Assembly: GCA_013153635.1 (NCBI GenBank)
Contig: JAADDZ010000012.1
Coordinates: forward strand, 1 to 64,000
DNA: 64,000 nt
Source: Aquificota bacterium
GTDB taxonomy: Bacteria; Aquificota; Aquificia; Aquificales; Hydrogenothermaceae
Direction: 5' to 3'
Shown: one piece after another, positions 36,850 to 45,355 of the stretch
Position numbering within the stretch: the stretch's first letter is position 1
Layout of the letters: every line of letters begins with the position of its first letter
Translations under genes and position numbers: made by a program
The notes under the pieces: model-generated
Database searches by the model: none
The model's input: the letters and a program-made list of their open reading frames with translations, nothing else
Told to the model about the DNA's origin: nothing

Positions 36850-37955
36850 TTTTTGGTTGTTTCTCCTAAAAGCTCTTTAAATAATTTTATATATTTTTCT
36901 GTTGTTCTTTCTATCGAATATTCTCTAGCAGTTTTTATAGCATTTTGGGAGATTCTTTGATACTCTTCTTTAGATAGATTTAACATCTGTTTCATTTTTT
37001 GGGTAAGACCCTTTACGTCGCCTACAGGAACGGCAAAACCATTTATACCATCTTTTAGATATTCTCCTATACCTCCAGCCAAAGTAGACAAAACAACTTT
37101 TCCTGTTGCCATCGCTTGGAGTAAAGCTCCAGCTATTCCCTCTAAGTTTGAAGAAAGTACAAAAAAATCTGAAGCATTTAAAATATCTGGTACATCTTCT
37201 CTAAATCCTAGTCCTATGACTCTATCTTCTATATTGAACTTTTTTGCATACTCTTTTGCATGTATATCTGTTCCTCTTCCAACGAATACCAAAAGGCAAT
37301 CTTTACATCTTAGGTCAAAAAAAGCCTTTATTAACTTGTCCTGTGCTTTTACTTTTATATTCCAGTTTGCTACATTCAAAAATATTTTTTTGTCCAGCGG
37401 TAAACCTAACTTTTTTCTCAAAACTTCTTTTTTTTCAGGTAAGGGCTTAAATCTCTCTAAATCTATCCCACTTTCTATAACTACAAGTTTTTCTGGGAAA
37501 AAATTTATCTTTTTAAAATTTTCATATACATCTTTTGATACTACCACTATTTTATCAGCTATTGAATATTTGAACCATTTAGAGATTAAGCTAGGAACTC
37601 TTGCTGACCTTTTAACTGCTATGATTTTTGGCTTTGTTTTTAAAAAAGGTTTGACGATTCTGATGTAGTCAAAAGAATGGGGAGAGTTACCTATCACTAT
37701 GTCAAATCTGTTTTGGTCTATTATGTTTTTTAATCTTATGTAGTTTCTTAGATTTTTTCTGTTTGTTTTTTCATCGTGTTCAAAAAAGTGTAAAGGGACT
37801 TTATAAGGTTTTAACTTTTCTATCATTTGAGTATATTTAGAGGAAAGTGCCATATGAACATCTATCCCCTTTTTCTTTAGCTCTCTTGTCAATAGAAAGG
37901 TCTGTTCTTTTGTACCACCCCAACCTGTTCCATCAACAACCTGTAAAATCTTCAG
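36846..37955 (-). CDS. Glycosyltransferase family 4
   Basis: A GT-B-fold glycosyltransferase. The C-terminal donor-binding part has SSNLEGIAGALLQAMATGKVV (the E-x7-E motif) and the N-terminal acceptor part should begin KILQVVDGTGWGGTKEQTFLL. Those N-terminal residues are in frame upstream of the first TTG (37892), but no ATG, GTG or TTG precedes them. A CTG at 37955 has GGAGG nine bases upstream and gives MKILQVVDGTGWGG, a textbook GT4 start, so I place the start there (369 residues). The deacetylase overlaps its end. Confidence 0.88.
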   Translation of the reverse strand: MKILQVVDGTGWGGTKEQTFLLTRELKKKGIDVHMALSSKYTQMIEKLKPYKVPLHFFEHDEKTNRKNLRNYIRLKNIIDQNRFDIVIGNSPHSFDYIRIVKPFLKTKPKIIAVKRSARVPSLISKWFKYSIADKIVVVSKDVYENFKKINFFPEKLVVIESGIDLERFKPLPEKKEVLRKKLGLPLDKKIFLNVANWNIKVKAQDKLIKAFFDLRCKDCLLVFVGRGTDIHAKEYAKKFNIEDRVIGLGFREDVPDILNASDFFVLSSNLEGIAGALLQAMATGKVVLSTLAGGIGEYLKDGINGFAVPVGDVKGLTQKMKQMLNLSKEEYQRISQNAIKTAREYSIERTTEKYIKLFKELLGETTKN

Positions 37956-38155
37956 TTTTAGATACCTCCAAAATCTATAATTTTATGTTTTGTTTAATAA
38001 AATCAAATATTAAGCTGTTTAACCTCTACTATAAATGTAGGAATATTCTAATTTTGGTTCAAAATTTTAACGAATTTGATGACAAGAAAATAAATCTATC
38101 AAAGATAGACCACTCTTAATCTATACAGGACTTTTACAAATTTTCTAAAAAAAGA

Positions 38156-38184
38156 TTGACTATTTAAATAGTAATCATTATTAT
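38156..38184 (+). promoter_or_regulatory. Sigma-70 promoter of the cupredoxin-peroxidase operon
   Basis: TTGACT (38156-38161), 17 bases, TATTAT (38179-38184), ahead of AAGGAGG and ATG 38226. This is one of the best housekeeping promoters in the window. The gap 37956-38225 holds nothing else I can identify apart from the dyads overlapping the -10 element. Confidence 0.75.
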
Positions 38185-38205
38185 TAAGTAATAATAACTA
38201 TTATC
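38164..38205. promoter_or_regulatory. Two Fur-box-like sequences
   Basis: Against the 19-base Fur consensus, 38187-38205 matches 14 positions and 38164-38182 matches 13, by my hand alignment. They flank or cover the -10 element and the expected start of transcription, as a repressor site should. The AT-rich background makes chance matches more likely. Confidence 0.45.
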
Positions 38206-38225
38206 AATATTAAGGAGGTGCAAAA

Positions 38226-38996
38226 ATGATACCTAAAACATTAACTTTGCCATTACTATTCCTACTATTTGGAGTTTCCACTGTACTATCCCAAGAAAAA
38301 ATCCAGATAGGACATCATTATGAAATTGAGTATGTTAAGTACCTTGCACAGGCAAACAGCTCTCAATCCATAGCTGACAAAGGCACAGGAACGATAGAAG
38401 GGATTGTTCTTTTTGTGGGAGACAAGGTTCCTAAAAACAGAAGAAAGCTGATAACAAAAGACAAACACGTGTGCGGAAAGGGTTTTAAGATTGACAAGGT
38501 ATATATAATTGGTAAAAACAACGGGGTCAAAAACGCAGTTGTTTATATTGATGGTATCACAGTAAGAAAAAAAGAAGAAAAAACTCTTATTCAAAAAAAT
38601 TGTGAGTTTCACCCAAGGGTTTTCGCTATGAACTTTGGTTCAACCTTAAAGGTGATAAATCAAGACCCAGTAAAACACGAAGCAACAGGAGTTCAAGATT
38701 TTGAAACTATCTTCAAGCTATCCCAGCACAAACAAGGAATGGTAGACGAAGTAGTCCTTGACAAACCGGGAATAGTAAAAATCACTTGTAGTATTCACGG
38801 CTGGATGATTTCTTGGGGAGTAATTCCTTCTAATCCTTACTACGCAATAACTGACGAGAATGGTAGCTTCACAATAAAAAATGTACCAGCAGGAACATAC
38901 ACGCTAAAACTATGGCATGAAGGTTTTGGAGAAGACGAGATAACTGTGAGTGTAAAACCAGATAAAACAGTGAAAGTCAAATTTGAGATTGAATAA
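38226..38996 (+). CDS. Exported cupredoxin-like protein with carboxypeptidase-regulatory-like domain
   Basis: Signal peptide 1-22. A middle domain carries type-1 copper ligands: His151 (PVKHEATG) and Cys188, His191, Met194 in ITCSIHGWM. A C-terminal beta domain (GSFTIKNVPAGTYTLKLWHEG) is of the carboxypeptidase-regulatory/DUF2012 kind. Such proteins are often annotated as methylamine-utilisation-like plastocyanins. It heads a four-gene operon with a dihaem peroxidase, and could donate electrons to it (inference). Confidence 0.82.
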   Translation: MIPKTLTLPLLFLLFGVSTVLSQEKIQIGHHYEIEYVKYLAQANSSQSIADKGTGTIEGIVLFVGDKVPKNRRKLITKDKHVCGKGFKIDKVYIIGKNNGVKNAVVYIDGITVRKKEEKTLIQKNCEFHPRVFAMNFGSTLKVINQDPVKHEATGVQDFETIFKLSQHKQGMVDEVVLDKPGIVKITCSIHGWMISWGVIPSNPYYAITDENGSFTIKNVPAGTYTLKLWHEGFGEDEITVSVKPDKTVKVKFEIE

Positions 38997-39011
38997 AAGG
39001 AGGTAAAAAAG

Positions 39012-40106
39012 ATGAAGAAGGTAATATCTACTTTGATAGGAATGGGAATATTTTCCCTTGCTTTGGCTGATGGGCATCTAAAATTAGAACCTTTACCAGA
39101 TAAACCACCACAGCCAAAAGACAATCCTACTACACCAGCAAAAGTTGAGCTTGGCAAGTTTTTATACTTTGACCCAAGACTTTCAGGAGACGGCAGTACT
39201 TCCTGTGCCACTTGTCATACGCCACAGGACGCGTGGGGTAAAAATCAAGTTTTATCTCCTGCATATCCGGGGAATGAACATTTTAGGCATTCTCCAACTA
39301 TCTTAAACTCTGCATATAACACATTGCAATTTTGGGACGGTAGGGCAAAAAGTTTAGAAGAGCAAGCAGAAAAACCAATTTTATCCCCTTTTGAGATGAA
39401 CCTACATTACGATTTAATGATAGAAAGACTTAAAGCCATATCAAAATACCGCCAGATGTTCAAAAAGGCTTTCCCAGATGAACCAAACCCGATAAACCTA
39501 AAAAATACTGTAAAAGCGATAGCCTCTTTTGAAAGAACAATAGTATGTAATGATACTCCCCTTGATAAATATCTAAAAGGTGATAAAAATGCCCTAACAG
39601 AAAAACAAAAGCTGGGCTTGAAACTGTTTACAGGAAAAGCAGGCTGTATCCAGTGCCACAATGGAGCAAATTTAACTGATAACCAGTTTCACATAACAGG
39701 TGTTCCTAAAAGTAAGGCAGAAGACAAAGTTTTAACAAAAATAACAAGGAACTTTGTTTTAATTCAAGCTGGATTTGAAAACCCAGAAAAGATTGATAGA
39801 GACTTTGGTAGATACTTCCTAACAAAAAACCCAAAAGATAAGGGAAGTTTTAAAACCCCAACTCTAAGAAATGTGGCTCTGACACCTCCGTATATGCATA
39901 ATGGTGCGTTTAAAACGCTACAAGAAGTGGTGGAGTTTTATAACAAAGGAGGTGGAGATGTTCCTAATAAAGACCCAAGGCTAAAACCTCTAAATTTAAC
40001 CAAAGCTGAAAAAAAGGCACTTATTGCATTTTTAAAGGCTCTAACCTGTGAAAATGTGCCTTTTGTAGAAGAACCAGAACTACCTGATTACGACAAAAAT
40101 TATTAA
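39012..40106 (+). CDS. Dihaem cytochrome c peroxidase (CcpA/MauG family)
   Basis: Periplasmic dihaem enzyme that reduces peroxide with electrons from small cytochromes or cupredoxins, or a MauG-like oxidase. Signal peptide about 1-20. Haem sites are CATCH (65-69) and CIQCH (212-216), with family segments LGKFLYFDPRLSGDGS, FWDGRAKSLEEQA, PILSPFEM and the C-terminal FKTPTLRNVALTPPYMHNGAF. The AGGAGG site is eight bases before ATG 39012. The MauG-or-CcpA choice depends on axial ligands I cannot settle by eye. Confidence 0.93.
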   Translation: MKKVISTLIGMGIFSLALADGHLKLEPLPDKPPQPKDNPTTPAKVELGKFLYFDPRLSGDGSTSCATCHTPQDAWGKNQVLSPAYPGNEHFRHSPTILNSAYNTLQFWDGRAKSLEEQAEKPILSPFEMNLHYDLMIERLKAISKYRQMFKKAFPDEPNPINLKNTVKAIASFERTIVCNDTPLDKYLKGDKNALTEKQKLGLKLFTGKAGCIQCHNGANLTDNQFHITGVPKSKAEDKVLTKITRNFVLIQAGFENPEKIDRDFGRYFLTKNPKDKGSFKTPTLRNVALTPPYMHNGAFKTLQEVVEFYNKGGGDVPNKDPRLKPLNLTKAEKKALIAFLKALTCENVPFVEEPELPDYDKNY

Positions 40107-40121
40107 AGGAGGTATATTAAA

Positions 40122-41141
40122 ATGAAAATCTCAAGAAGAAATCTATTTAAGTTATCTGCTACTGCTGGACTTACAGCTTTCACAGCTTCAGCTTTCTCAC
40201 CCTTGGTTGGTCTTGTTAATGTTGCACAGGCAAATCCCCTAAAAAGTTCAAAGGTAAAACCGTTTAATTTTGCTGTTATAGGAGATGCCCATCTGTATGA
40301 AGCTCCTAACCACAGGTTTGATAAAACCCTTGAAAGAGCTGTTTCTGATGTTGTTAAAATGAGACCAAAACCAGATTTTGTAGTGTTTATAGGGGACCTT
40401 GCAAATTTCGGTAAAAAAGAGGAGTTGTTAAAAGGCAAAAAAATCCTTGACAGGCTAAAAAAGGCAGGAATTCCTTATAAAATTATTCCCGGAGAACACG
40501 ACTGGTATTTAGATTTAGGTAAATTCTGGAAAGAGCTTTTTGGCTCACCATATTGGAGCTTTAATCACAATGGAGTTCACTTTATAGGACTAAACTCAAT
40601 TCTTGTAGAAGATTACTGGACAGCTAAGGGTATGACGCCGTGGGAGAGAATGCTTGCTATTGCAGAGCTTGAATGCCATGTTTGTGGACTTTGGGGAGTT
40701 GGAGAAAAACAGATTAGATGGCTTGAAAAAGATGTAAAGAATTTATCCCCAGATACTCCAATTGTTATATTTACCCATTCTCCTTTATGGAACTACTATC
40801 CACGCTGGAACTTTCAGACAAAAGATGCAGATGCTATAAGACAGATTTTATCAAAATTTGAAAAAGTCATAGCTATTCACGGACACGTACACCAAGTAGT
40901 GTATAACAGAACAGATAATATGGTTCACATAGGAAACCTTGCTACATCTTGGCCTTGGCCGTATCCACCTGTTGAACTTCCATATCCGCAGATAGTTATG
41001 AACAGAGCAGACCCGGGAGATATATATGATGGAGTAGGTTTTGCTACAACTTATATAGATGATACATTCCTTGGGCTACTTAAATATAAGGAATGGGCTG
41101 ATTTAATTCCAAAAGATTTAAAAAATGGAATATCACTATAA
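40122..41141 (+). CDS. Tat-exported metallophosphoesterase
   Basis: Calcineurin-like phosphoesterase. The N-terminus SRRNLFK (4-10) with a hydrophobic stretch is a Tat signal. Metal motifs are GDAHLY (Asp55, His57), GDLANFG (Asp92), GEHDW (124-128), FTHSPLW and IHGHVH. The third motif is normally GNH(D/E); here Asn is replaced by Glu125. The substrate is unknown. It sits between the peroxidase and a cytochrome c, spaced 15 bases from each, with AAAGGAGG before its ATG. Confidence 0.88.
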   Translation: MKISRRNLFKLSATAGLTAFTASAFSPLVGLVNVAQANPLKSSKVKPFNFAVIGDAHLYEAPNHRFDKTLERAVSDVVKMRPKPDFVVFIGDLANFGKKEELLKGKKILDRLKKAGIPYKIIPGEHDWYLDLGKFWKELFGSPYWSFNHNGVHFIGLNSILVEDYWTAKGMTPWERMLAIAELECHVCGLWGVGEKQIRWLEKDVKNLSPDTPIVIFTHSPLWNYYPRWNFQTKDADAIRQILSKFEKVIAIHGHVHQVVYNRTDNMVHIGNLATSWPWPYPPVELPYPQIVMNRADPGDIYDGVGFATTYIDDTFLGLLKYKEWADLIPKDLKNGISL

Positions 41142-41155
41142 GGAGGTAAATAGCA

Positions 41156-41623
41156 ATGAAAAATAAAAGATACATATTAACAGGTGTTTTTGCCTTGGCT
41201 ATTTCAAGTTTAATATTTGTAAACAGCTCATTAGGTAAACCTCCCCTTTCAGAAGAAGATTTAAAACTTATGAATGAAGAATTAATTAATCTTGTAAAAA
41301 AAGGAGATGAGCTTTGGCATAGTGAGAAACTTGGAACAAACGGTCTATCCTGTGCAAACTGTCACCCTGATGCGGCAAATTCTAATCCTCACACATTCCC
41401 TAAATTTCAAGAGAATGTAGGAAAAGTTGCAACCCTTAGAGAGATGATAAACTGGTGTATCCAAATACCCCTTGAGGGTAAAACTCTTCCAGAAGACAGT
41501 GAAGAGATGAAAGCGTTAGAAGCATACTCTATCTATATGTATAGAGGATTTAAACTAAAGCCCGGTGATAACCAAAAAGCTTACCCTCCTGTGGAGGTAA
41601 AGGAAGGTGCTGGTTACCCATAG
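41156..41623 (+). CDS. Single-haem cytochrome c
   Basis: Signal peptide about 1-27, then a small cytochrome c domain with haem site CANCH (66-70) in GTNGLSCANCHPDAA. A Met in YSIYMYRG near residue 130 is a possible axial ligand. Last gene of the operon starting at 38226 and a plausible redox partner of the dihaem enzyme. A terminator follows. Confidence 0.9.
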   Translation: MKNKRYILTGVFALAISSLIFVNSSLGKPPLSEEDLKLMNEELINLVKKGDELWHSEKLGTNGLSCANCHPDAANSNPHTFPKFQENVGKVATLREMINWCIQIPLEGKTLPEDSEEMKALEAYSIYMYRGFKLKPGDNQKAYPPVEVKEGAGYP

Positions 41624-41633
41624 CCTTCCTTCT

Positions 41634-41663
41634 GCCCTGTGCTTCCAAAGGCAGGGCTTTTTT
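41634..41663 (+). terminator. Terminator of the cupredoxin-peroxidase operon
   Basis: GCCCTG (41634-41639) pairs with CAGGGC (41652-41657), followed directly by six T. Confidence 0.88.
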
Positions 41664-41865
41664 ATCCTTGTTCGTATCTAGCTGTATATTCAGGTGTTTT
41701 TAGATAAAGTTCTATCACAGAATCACTTTTTTGTATTAACTCTAAAGAATTTTCTTTTGCAAAAGTTTTAATATCTTCTAATGTTTTAAATTCTTTTGGT
41801 ACTTTTAAAGGTGCTTTTTCCCCAAAAAAGAAATCATCATAATCTTCATAAACTAAATACCACAT
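41662..41865 (-). CDS. Small hypothetical protein
   Basis: A 67-residue acidic protein (starts MWYLVYEDYDDFFFGEKAPL) with no signal peptide and no recognised domain. AGAGGTG is about seven bases before the ATG, supporting translation. It lies downstream of ruvB but is separated by 61 bases, and its 3' end touches the T-tract of the convergent terminator. Confidence 0.6.
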   Translation of the reverse strand: MWYLVYEDYDDFFFGEKAPLKVPKEFKTLEDIKTFAKENSLELIQKSDSVIELYLKTPEYTARYEQG

Positions 41866-41926
41866 AAATATTCACCTCTTTCATCTATACTCTAACTTAA
41901 GATATTCTACACTGAAAAACTCTTGT

Positions 41927-42880
41927 TTATATTGATTTTATATGATTTACCGCCTTTTTTGTAGGAACTCTTCCTTTTGGTGTTTTATCTATCATTCCTA
42001 TTCTTAACAGGTATGGTTCTATCATTTCTTCTATTGTTTCTTTGTTTTCGTTTAATGCCATAGATATTGTATTTATACCCACTGGTTTGCAGTTAAATAG
42101 CTCTATCAAGATATGGAGGTATTTCCTATCTAAGGGATTTAATCCGTACTTGTCAATCCCTAAAAATTCAAAAGCTTCTATCGTGTTTTGGAGGTTTAGT
42201 TTACTATTATGTTTTATAGTAACAAAATCAATTACTCTTTTAACTAATTTGTTTGCTATCCTTGGAGTTCCTCTAGAGCGTTTTGCTATCTCTTCTGCTG
42301 ATTTTTCATCTATAGGGGTGTTTAATATTTTCGCTGTTCTCTTGACTATCTCTTTTAAAGATTCTACTGAATAGTAATCGAAATTTAAAATTATTCCAAA
42401 TCTAGATAGCAAAGGTGCTGTAAGCAGTCCTGTTCTTGTAGTTGCTCCTATAAGAGTAAATGGTTTGATTTCTATTCTTATAGAGCGTGCTGTTTTTCCT
42501 TTTCCTATAATGATGTCTACTTTAAAATCTTCCATAGCAGAATAGAGAGTCTCTTCTATAGACGGGTTTAATCTGTGAATTTCGTCAATAAATAGAATAT
42601 CTCCTTCATCAAGAGATGTAAGTATACCAGCTAGGTCTCCTTTTTTATCTAGAATGTTTCCTGATGTTATTTTTAACTGAACTTGGAGTTCGTTAGCTAC
42701 TATCTGGGCTAGGGTAGTTTTTCCTAAACCAGCAGGACCCGCAAGTAATATGTGGTCTAGATAGCTATTTCTTTTTTGGGTGGCTTTTATAAAAACTTTT
42801 AAATTCTCTTTAATATGTTCTTGTCCTATGTATTCATCTAAAGTGGTGGGTCTTATGTTTAGTTTATAAGCTTCAGCCAT
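41927..42880 (-). CDS. ruvB: Holliday junction branch-migration helicase RuvB
   Basis: AAA+ motor that works with RuvA and RuvC in recombination repair. Walker A GPAGLGKTT at 48-56, Walker B DEIHRLN, sensor TTRTGLLTAPLLSRFGI and the C-terminal winged helix are all present. Length is 317, at the short end. It overlaps holA by 22 bases. Confidence 0.96.
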   Translation of the reverse strand: MAEAYKLNIRPTTLDEYIGQEHIKENLKVFIKATQKRNSYLDHILLAGPAGLGKTTLAQIVANELQVQLKITSGNILDKKGDLAGILTSLDEGDILFIDEIHRLNPSIEETLYSAMEDFKVDIIIGKGKTARSIRIEIKPFTLIGATTRTGLLTAPLLSRFGIILNFDYYSVESLKEIVKRTAKILNTPIDEKSAEEIAKRSRGTPRIANKLVKRVIDFVTIKHNSKLNLQNTIEAFEFLGIDKYGLNPLDRKYLHILIELFNCKPVGINTISMALNENKETIEEMIEPYLLRIGMIDKTPKGRVPTKKAVNHIKSI

Positions 42881-43869
42881 TTTATCAAAAACTCCTCAAA
42901 AGATGTAGAAGGCTCTTCAAATCTTACTTTTTGCTTTATCTCTAGTTCGTATAGTTCTCTTATTAAGTCTATGAGCTGATTTTCTTCTAAGTTTTGGGCT
43001 AGTTTTTTTAGGTTGGTTTTCATAAAAGGGTGATTTATGCCTAATTTTTGAAAAATATTTTCATGTGGTATGTTCTGTTTTTGCATTGTTTTTATCATTA
43101 AAAGTCTGTTTGCATAGGTAAGTATCATCGATTGTATCTCAAAGGGGTGATGGGAAGTTTGAATCAAAGCTTGAAAAATCTCTAGAACTTCTTCTTCCTT
43201 TTTAAAGAACTTATCTATAAAACTAAAAACATTTTCTTCTATCTTTGGATATACAATCTGGTCTATATCTGTTTTTTCTATTGATTTTTTTTCTTTAGTG
43301 TAAATGATAAGCTTTTCTATTTCTTGTTTTGCATGGTAGAGGTCTTTCTTTAGCTTTGACAAAAGGTACAAAAGGGTATCGTCATCTATCTTTAGTCCTT
43401 CTTTTTCTATCTTTTTTTTAACTGATACCATAAAGGCTTTTGAGGACAGCGAAGGTGCTGTATATATGTTTGCTTTTTCTAGTATAGTTTTATATGGCTC
43501 TTTTTTGGGTATCTTCTCTTGGAGAGAGACCAAGACTAGTTTGTCTGGAGGGGTTACTGTGTTGAGAAGTTCTAAAAATTCTTCTAACTGTTTTTTAGAA
43601 AGTTTTTGAATAAACTGATTTATATCCCATATAATCACTATATCTCCTGAAGAGAACAGGCTAGAATTAGAAAATACATCTTTTAGTTGGGGTATCTGTA
43701 AATCATCTCCCCAAAAGAAATGAAAGCCTGAATTTTTTTGAGTTTTTATCTTTTCTACTAATTGTTTTTTTAAAAAATTTTCTTTCCCGTATACAAGGTT
43801 TATAGTGTCCAAATCTTCTATGTTGAAATTTTTTATTAATTTTATAAGGTTTTGTTCTTTGGTCTTCAT
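42859..43869 (-). CDS. holA: DNA polymerase III, delta subunit
   Basis: Clamp-loader subunit that opens the sliding clamp. The diverged AAA+ N-terminus starts with NLVYGKENFLKKQLV and has DIVIIWDINQF, followed by the helical lid and C-terminal collar. Length is 336. A partial GGAGT site precedes the ATG. Its place after an LptE-like gene is conserved in many Gram-negative bacteria. Confidence 0.88.
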   Translation of the reverse strand: MKTKEQNLIKLIKNFNIEDLDTINLVYGKENFLKKQLVEKIKTQKNSGFHFFWGDDLQIPQLKDVFSNSSLFSSGDIVIIWDINQFIQKLSKKQLEEFLELLNTVTPPDKLVLVSLQEKIPKKEPYKTILEKANIYTAPSLSSKAFMVSVKKKIEKEGLKIDDDTLLYLLSKLKKDLYHAKQEIEKLIIYTKEKKSIEKTDIDQIVYPKIEENVFSFIDKFFKKEEEVLEIFQALIQTSHHPFEIQSMILTYANRLLMIKTMQKQNIPHENIFQKLGINHPFMKTNLKKLAQNLEENQLIDLIRELYELEIKQKVRFEEPSTSFEEFLIKWLKLIN

Positions 43870-43870
43870 G

Positions 43871-44350
43871 TTACTCCTTTAGTAGAGAATATATTCTTAT
43901 CTCTAATAGTCTAGCAAGGTCTTCTAGAGCATATCTTTTCTCAAAATCTGCTCTTAGACCTGTTCCTACGTATTGAGTTGTTTCTCTAATCATTTTGCTT
44001 AATATAGTATCTCCGTTTATATTTTCAACTTTTAGGTGTAGTCTTATATTCATTTTGTATATAGTCGCTCTTTGGGCGCTAGAGTACCCTATCTCGTGAA
44101 AAGATATTTTTTTTATATCTATAGCGATAAATCTCGTAGTTCTATCTGAACACTCTATCCTATTACCTGCCATCAAGATAGCATCAGAGATGAATTTATT
44201 AAAGACATCTAACGCAGTAGCTTCTGCTGTAGGGATTTTTAACTCTTTTACACAGTATATATGTCCTGTTGTTTCTGTAGCTTCTTTTTTTAGAGTACAC
44301 CCAAAGACCAAAGCTATAAAGATAAGAAAAATCTTATACATTTTCTTCAT
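43871..44350 (-). CDS. lptE: Probable LPS-assembly lipoprotein LptE
   Basis: 159 residues with a lipoprotein signal (VFGCT, Cys18). The mature part, with ATALDVFNKFISDAI and MNIRLHLKVENINGDTILSK followed by ETTQYVG, resembles the plug protein LptE of the LptD/LptE outer-membrane LPS translocon. Sequence similarity alone is weak, but lptE immediately upstream of holA is a classic gene order. Overlaps coaD by 17 bases. Confidence 0.65.
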   Translation of the reverse strand: MKKMYKIFLIFIALVFGCTLKKEATETTGHIYCVKELKIPTAEATALDVFNKFISDAILMAGNRIECSDRTTRFIAIDIKKISFHEIGYSSAQRATIYKMNIRLHLKVENINGDTILSKMIRETTQYVGTGLRADFEKRYALEDLARLLEIRIYSLLKE

Positions 44351-44828
44351 AGAATTTCTCTCTAAGTTTTTTTGCTACATATGGGGTAACCATCTGGGAA
44401 ACGTCTCCATGATGGTAAGCTATATCTTTTACTATTGTAGAGCTTATATGTATAAGTTCTTGAGACGGCATCATAAAAAAGGTTTCAACTTCATCTAGTT
44501 TGTAATTGGTCATAGCTATCTGTAACTCGTACTCAAAATCTGTAAAAAGTCTAACTCCTCTTATTATTATTTTTGTATCGTACTTTTTGGCAAAATCTAC
44601 AAGTAATCCGCAAAAGGATTCTACTATTACCCTATCTTTATACTCTTCTACAGAGCGTTTAAACATCTGTACTCTCTCTTGTATCGTAAACAGCGGTTCT
44701 TTTTTGGGGTTCTCTGCTATAGCTACTACCACTGTTTCAAAGATATTCAAAGCCCTTTTCACTATGTCCAAGTGACCAAGATGTACTGGGTCAAATGTTC
44801 CCGGGTATATACATAGTTTTGTGGTCAT
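44334..44828 (-). CDS. coaD: Phosphopantetheine adenylyltransferase
   Basis: Penultimate step of CoA synthesis. The nucleotidyltransferase motif YPGTFDPVHLGHLD has His16 and His19 of HxGH, and MMPSQELIHISSTIVK is the C-terminal ISST motif. ATG 44828 overlaps the rsmD stop (ATGA) and has GGAG six bases upstream, giving the usual 164 residues; a TTG at 44840 is less likely. Confidence 0.96.
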   Translation of the reverse strand: MTTKLCIYPGTFDPVHLGHLDIVKRALNIFETVVVAIAENPKKEPLFTIQERVQMFKRSVEEYKDRVIVESFCGLLVDFAKKYDTKIIIRGVRLFTDFEYELQIAMTNYKLDEVETFFMMPSQELIHISSTIVKDIAYHHGDVSQMVTPYVAKKLREKFYEENV

Positions 44829-45280
44829 TCTTTTCTCCAAAAAGAAATTGCTGTATCTCCGTAAACTCTCTTATCATCAGCTTCAAAATTTTTGTCTTTT
44901 CTATGTTCTAAAATAAAAACTCCGTCTTGTTTTAAGTTGGCTATAGCCAGATTTATTAGTCTATCATAAGCCTTATAATCATAAGGAGGGTCTGCAAAAA
45001 TAATATCAAATTTTCCTTTATTTCTTTTCAAAAAGGAAAGGGCATCAGAGCATATAACTTTGAGTTTTTCATCTTTTGGTATTGTATCTCTTATAGATTT
45101 ACATATATGTCTGTCTCTTTCTACAAGAATCACACTTTTAGCCCCTTTTTTAAATGCTTCTGTTCCTATTTTACCTGTTCCAGCAAAAAGGTCTAAAAAC
45201 TCCTTTCCTTCTATCTGACCTAAGATGTTAAACAAAGCTTGTCTAACCATACTAGAAGTAGGTCTTACCTTTTTTTTCAC
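44825..45280 (-). CDS. rsmD: 16S rRNA (guanine966-N2)-methyltransferase
   Basis: SAM-dependent methyltransferase with RPTSSMVRQALFNIL at the N-terminus, SAM motif LDLFAGTGKIGTEA and catalytic FADPPYDY. I place the start at GTG 45280 (MKKKVRPTSS) with GAGGGA eight bases upstream. An ATA-rich longer frame to 45343 is possible; the chosen form lacks about 20 residues usually present before RPTS, so the start is uncertain. Adjacent coaD overlaps by four bases, a widespread pairing. Confidence 0.9.
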   Translation of the reverse strand: MKKKVRPTSSMVRQALFNILGQIEGKEFLDLFAGTGKIGTEAFKKGAKSVILVERDRHICKSIRDTIPKDEKLKVICSDALSFLKRNKGKFDIIFADPPYDYKAYDRLINLAIANLKQDGVFILEHRKDKNFEADDKRVYGDTAISFWRKE

Positions 45281-45355
45281 TATATATATTCCCTCACAAA
45301 ATCTAAACAGATTATAATTTATAATAATTTTATTAACATACAAAATGAGGATAAC

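Noticed and set aside
45281-45343. Longer rsmD start at 45343
   Set aside because: The added residues resemble no RsmD N-terminus and overlap the divergent promoter region, while GTG 45280 has a good ribosome binding site; some doubt remains.
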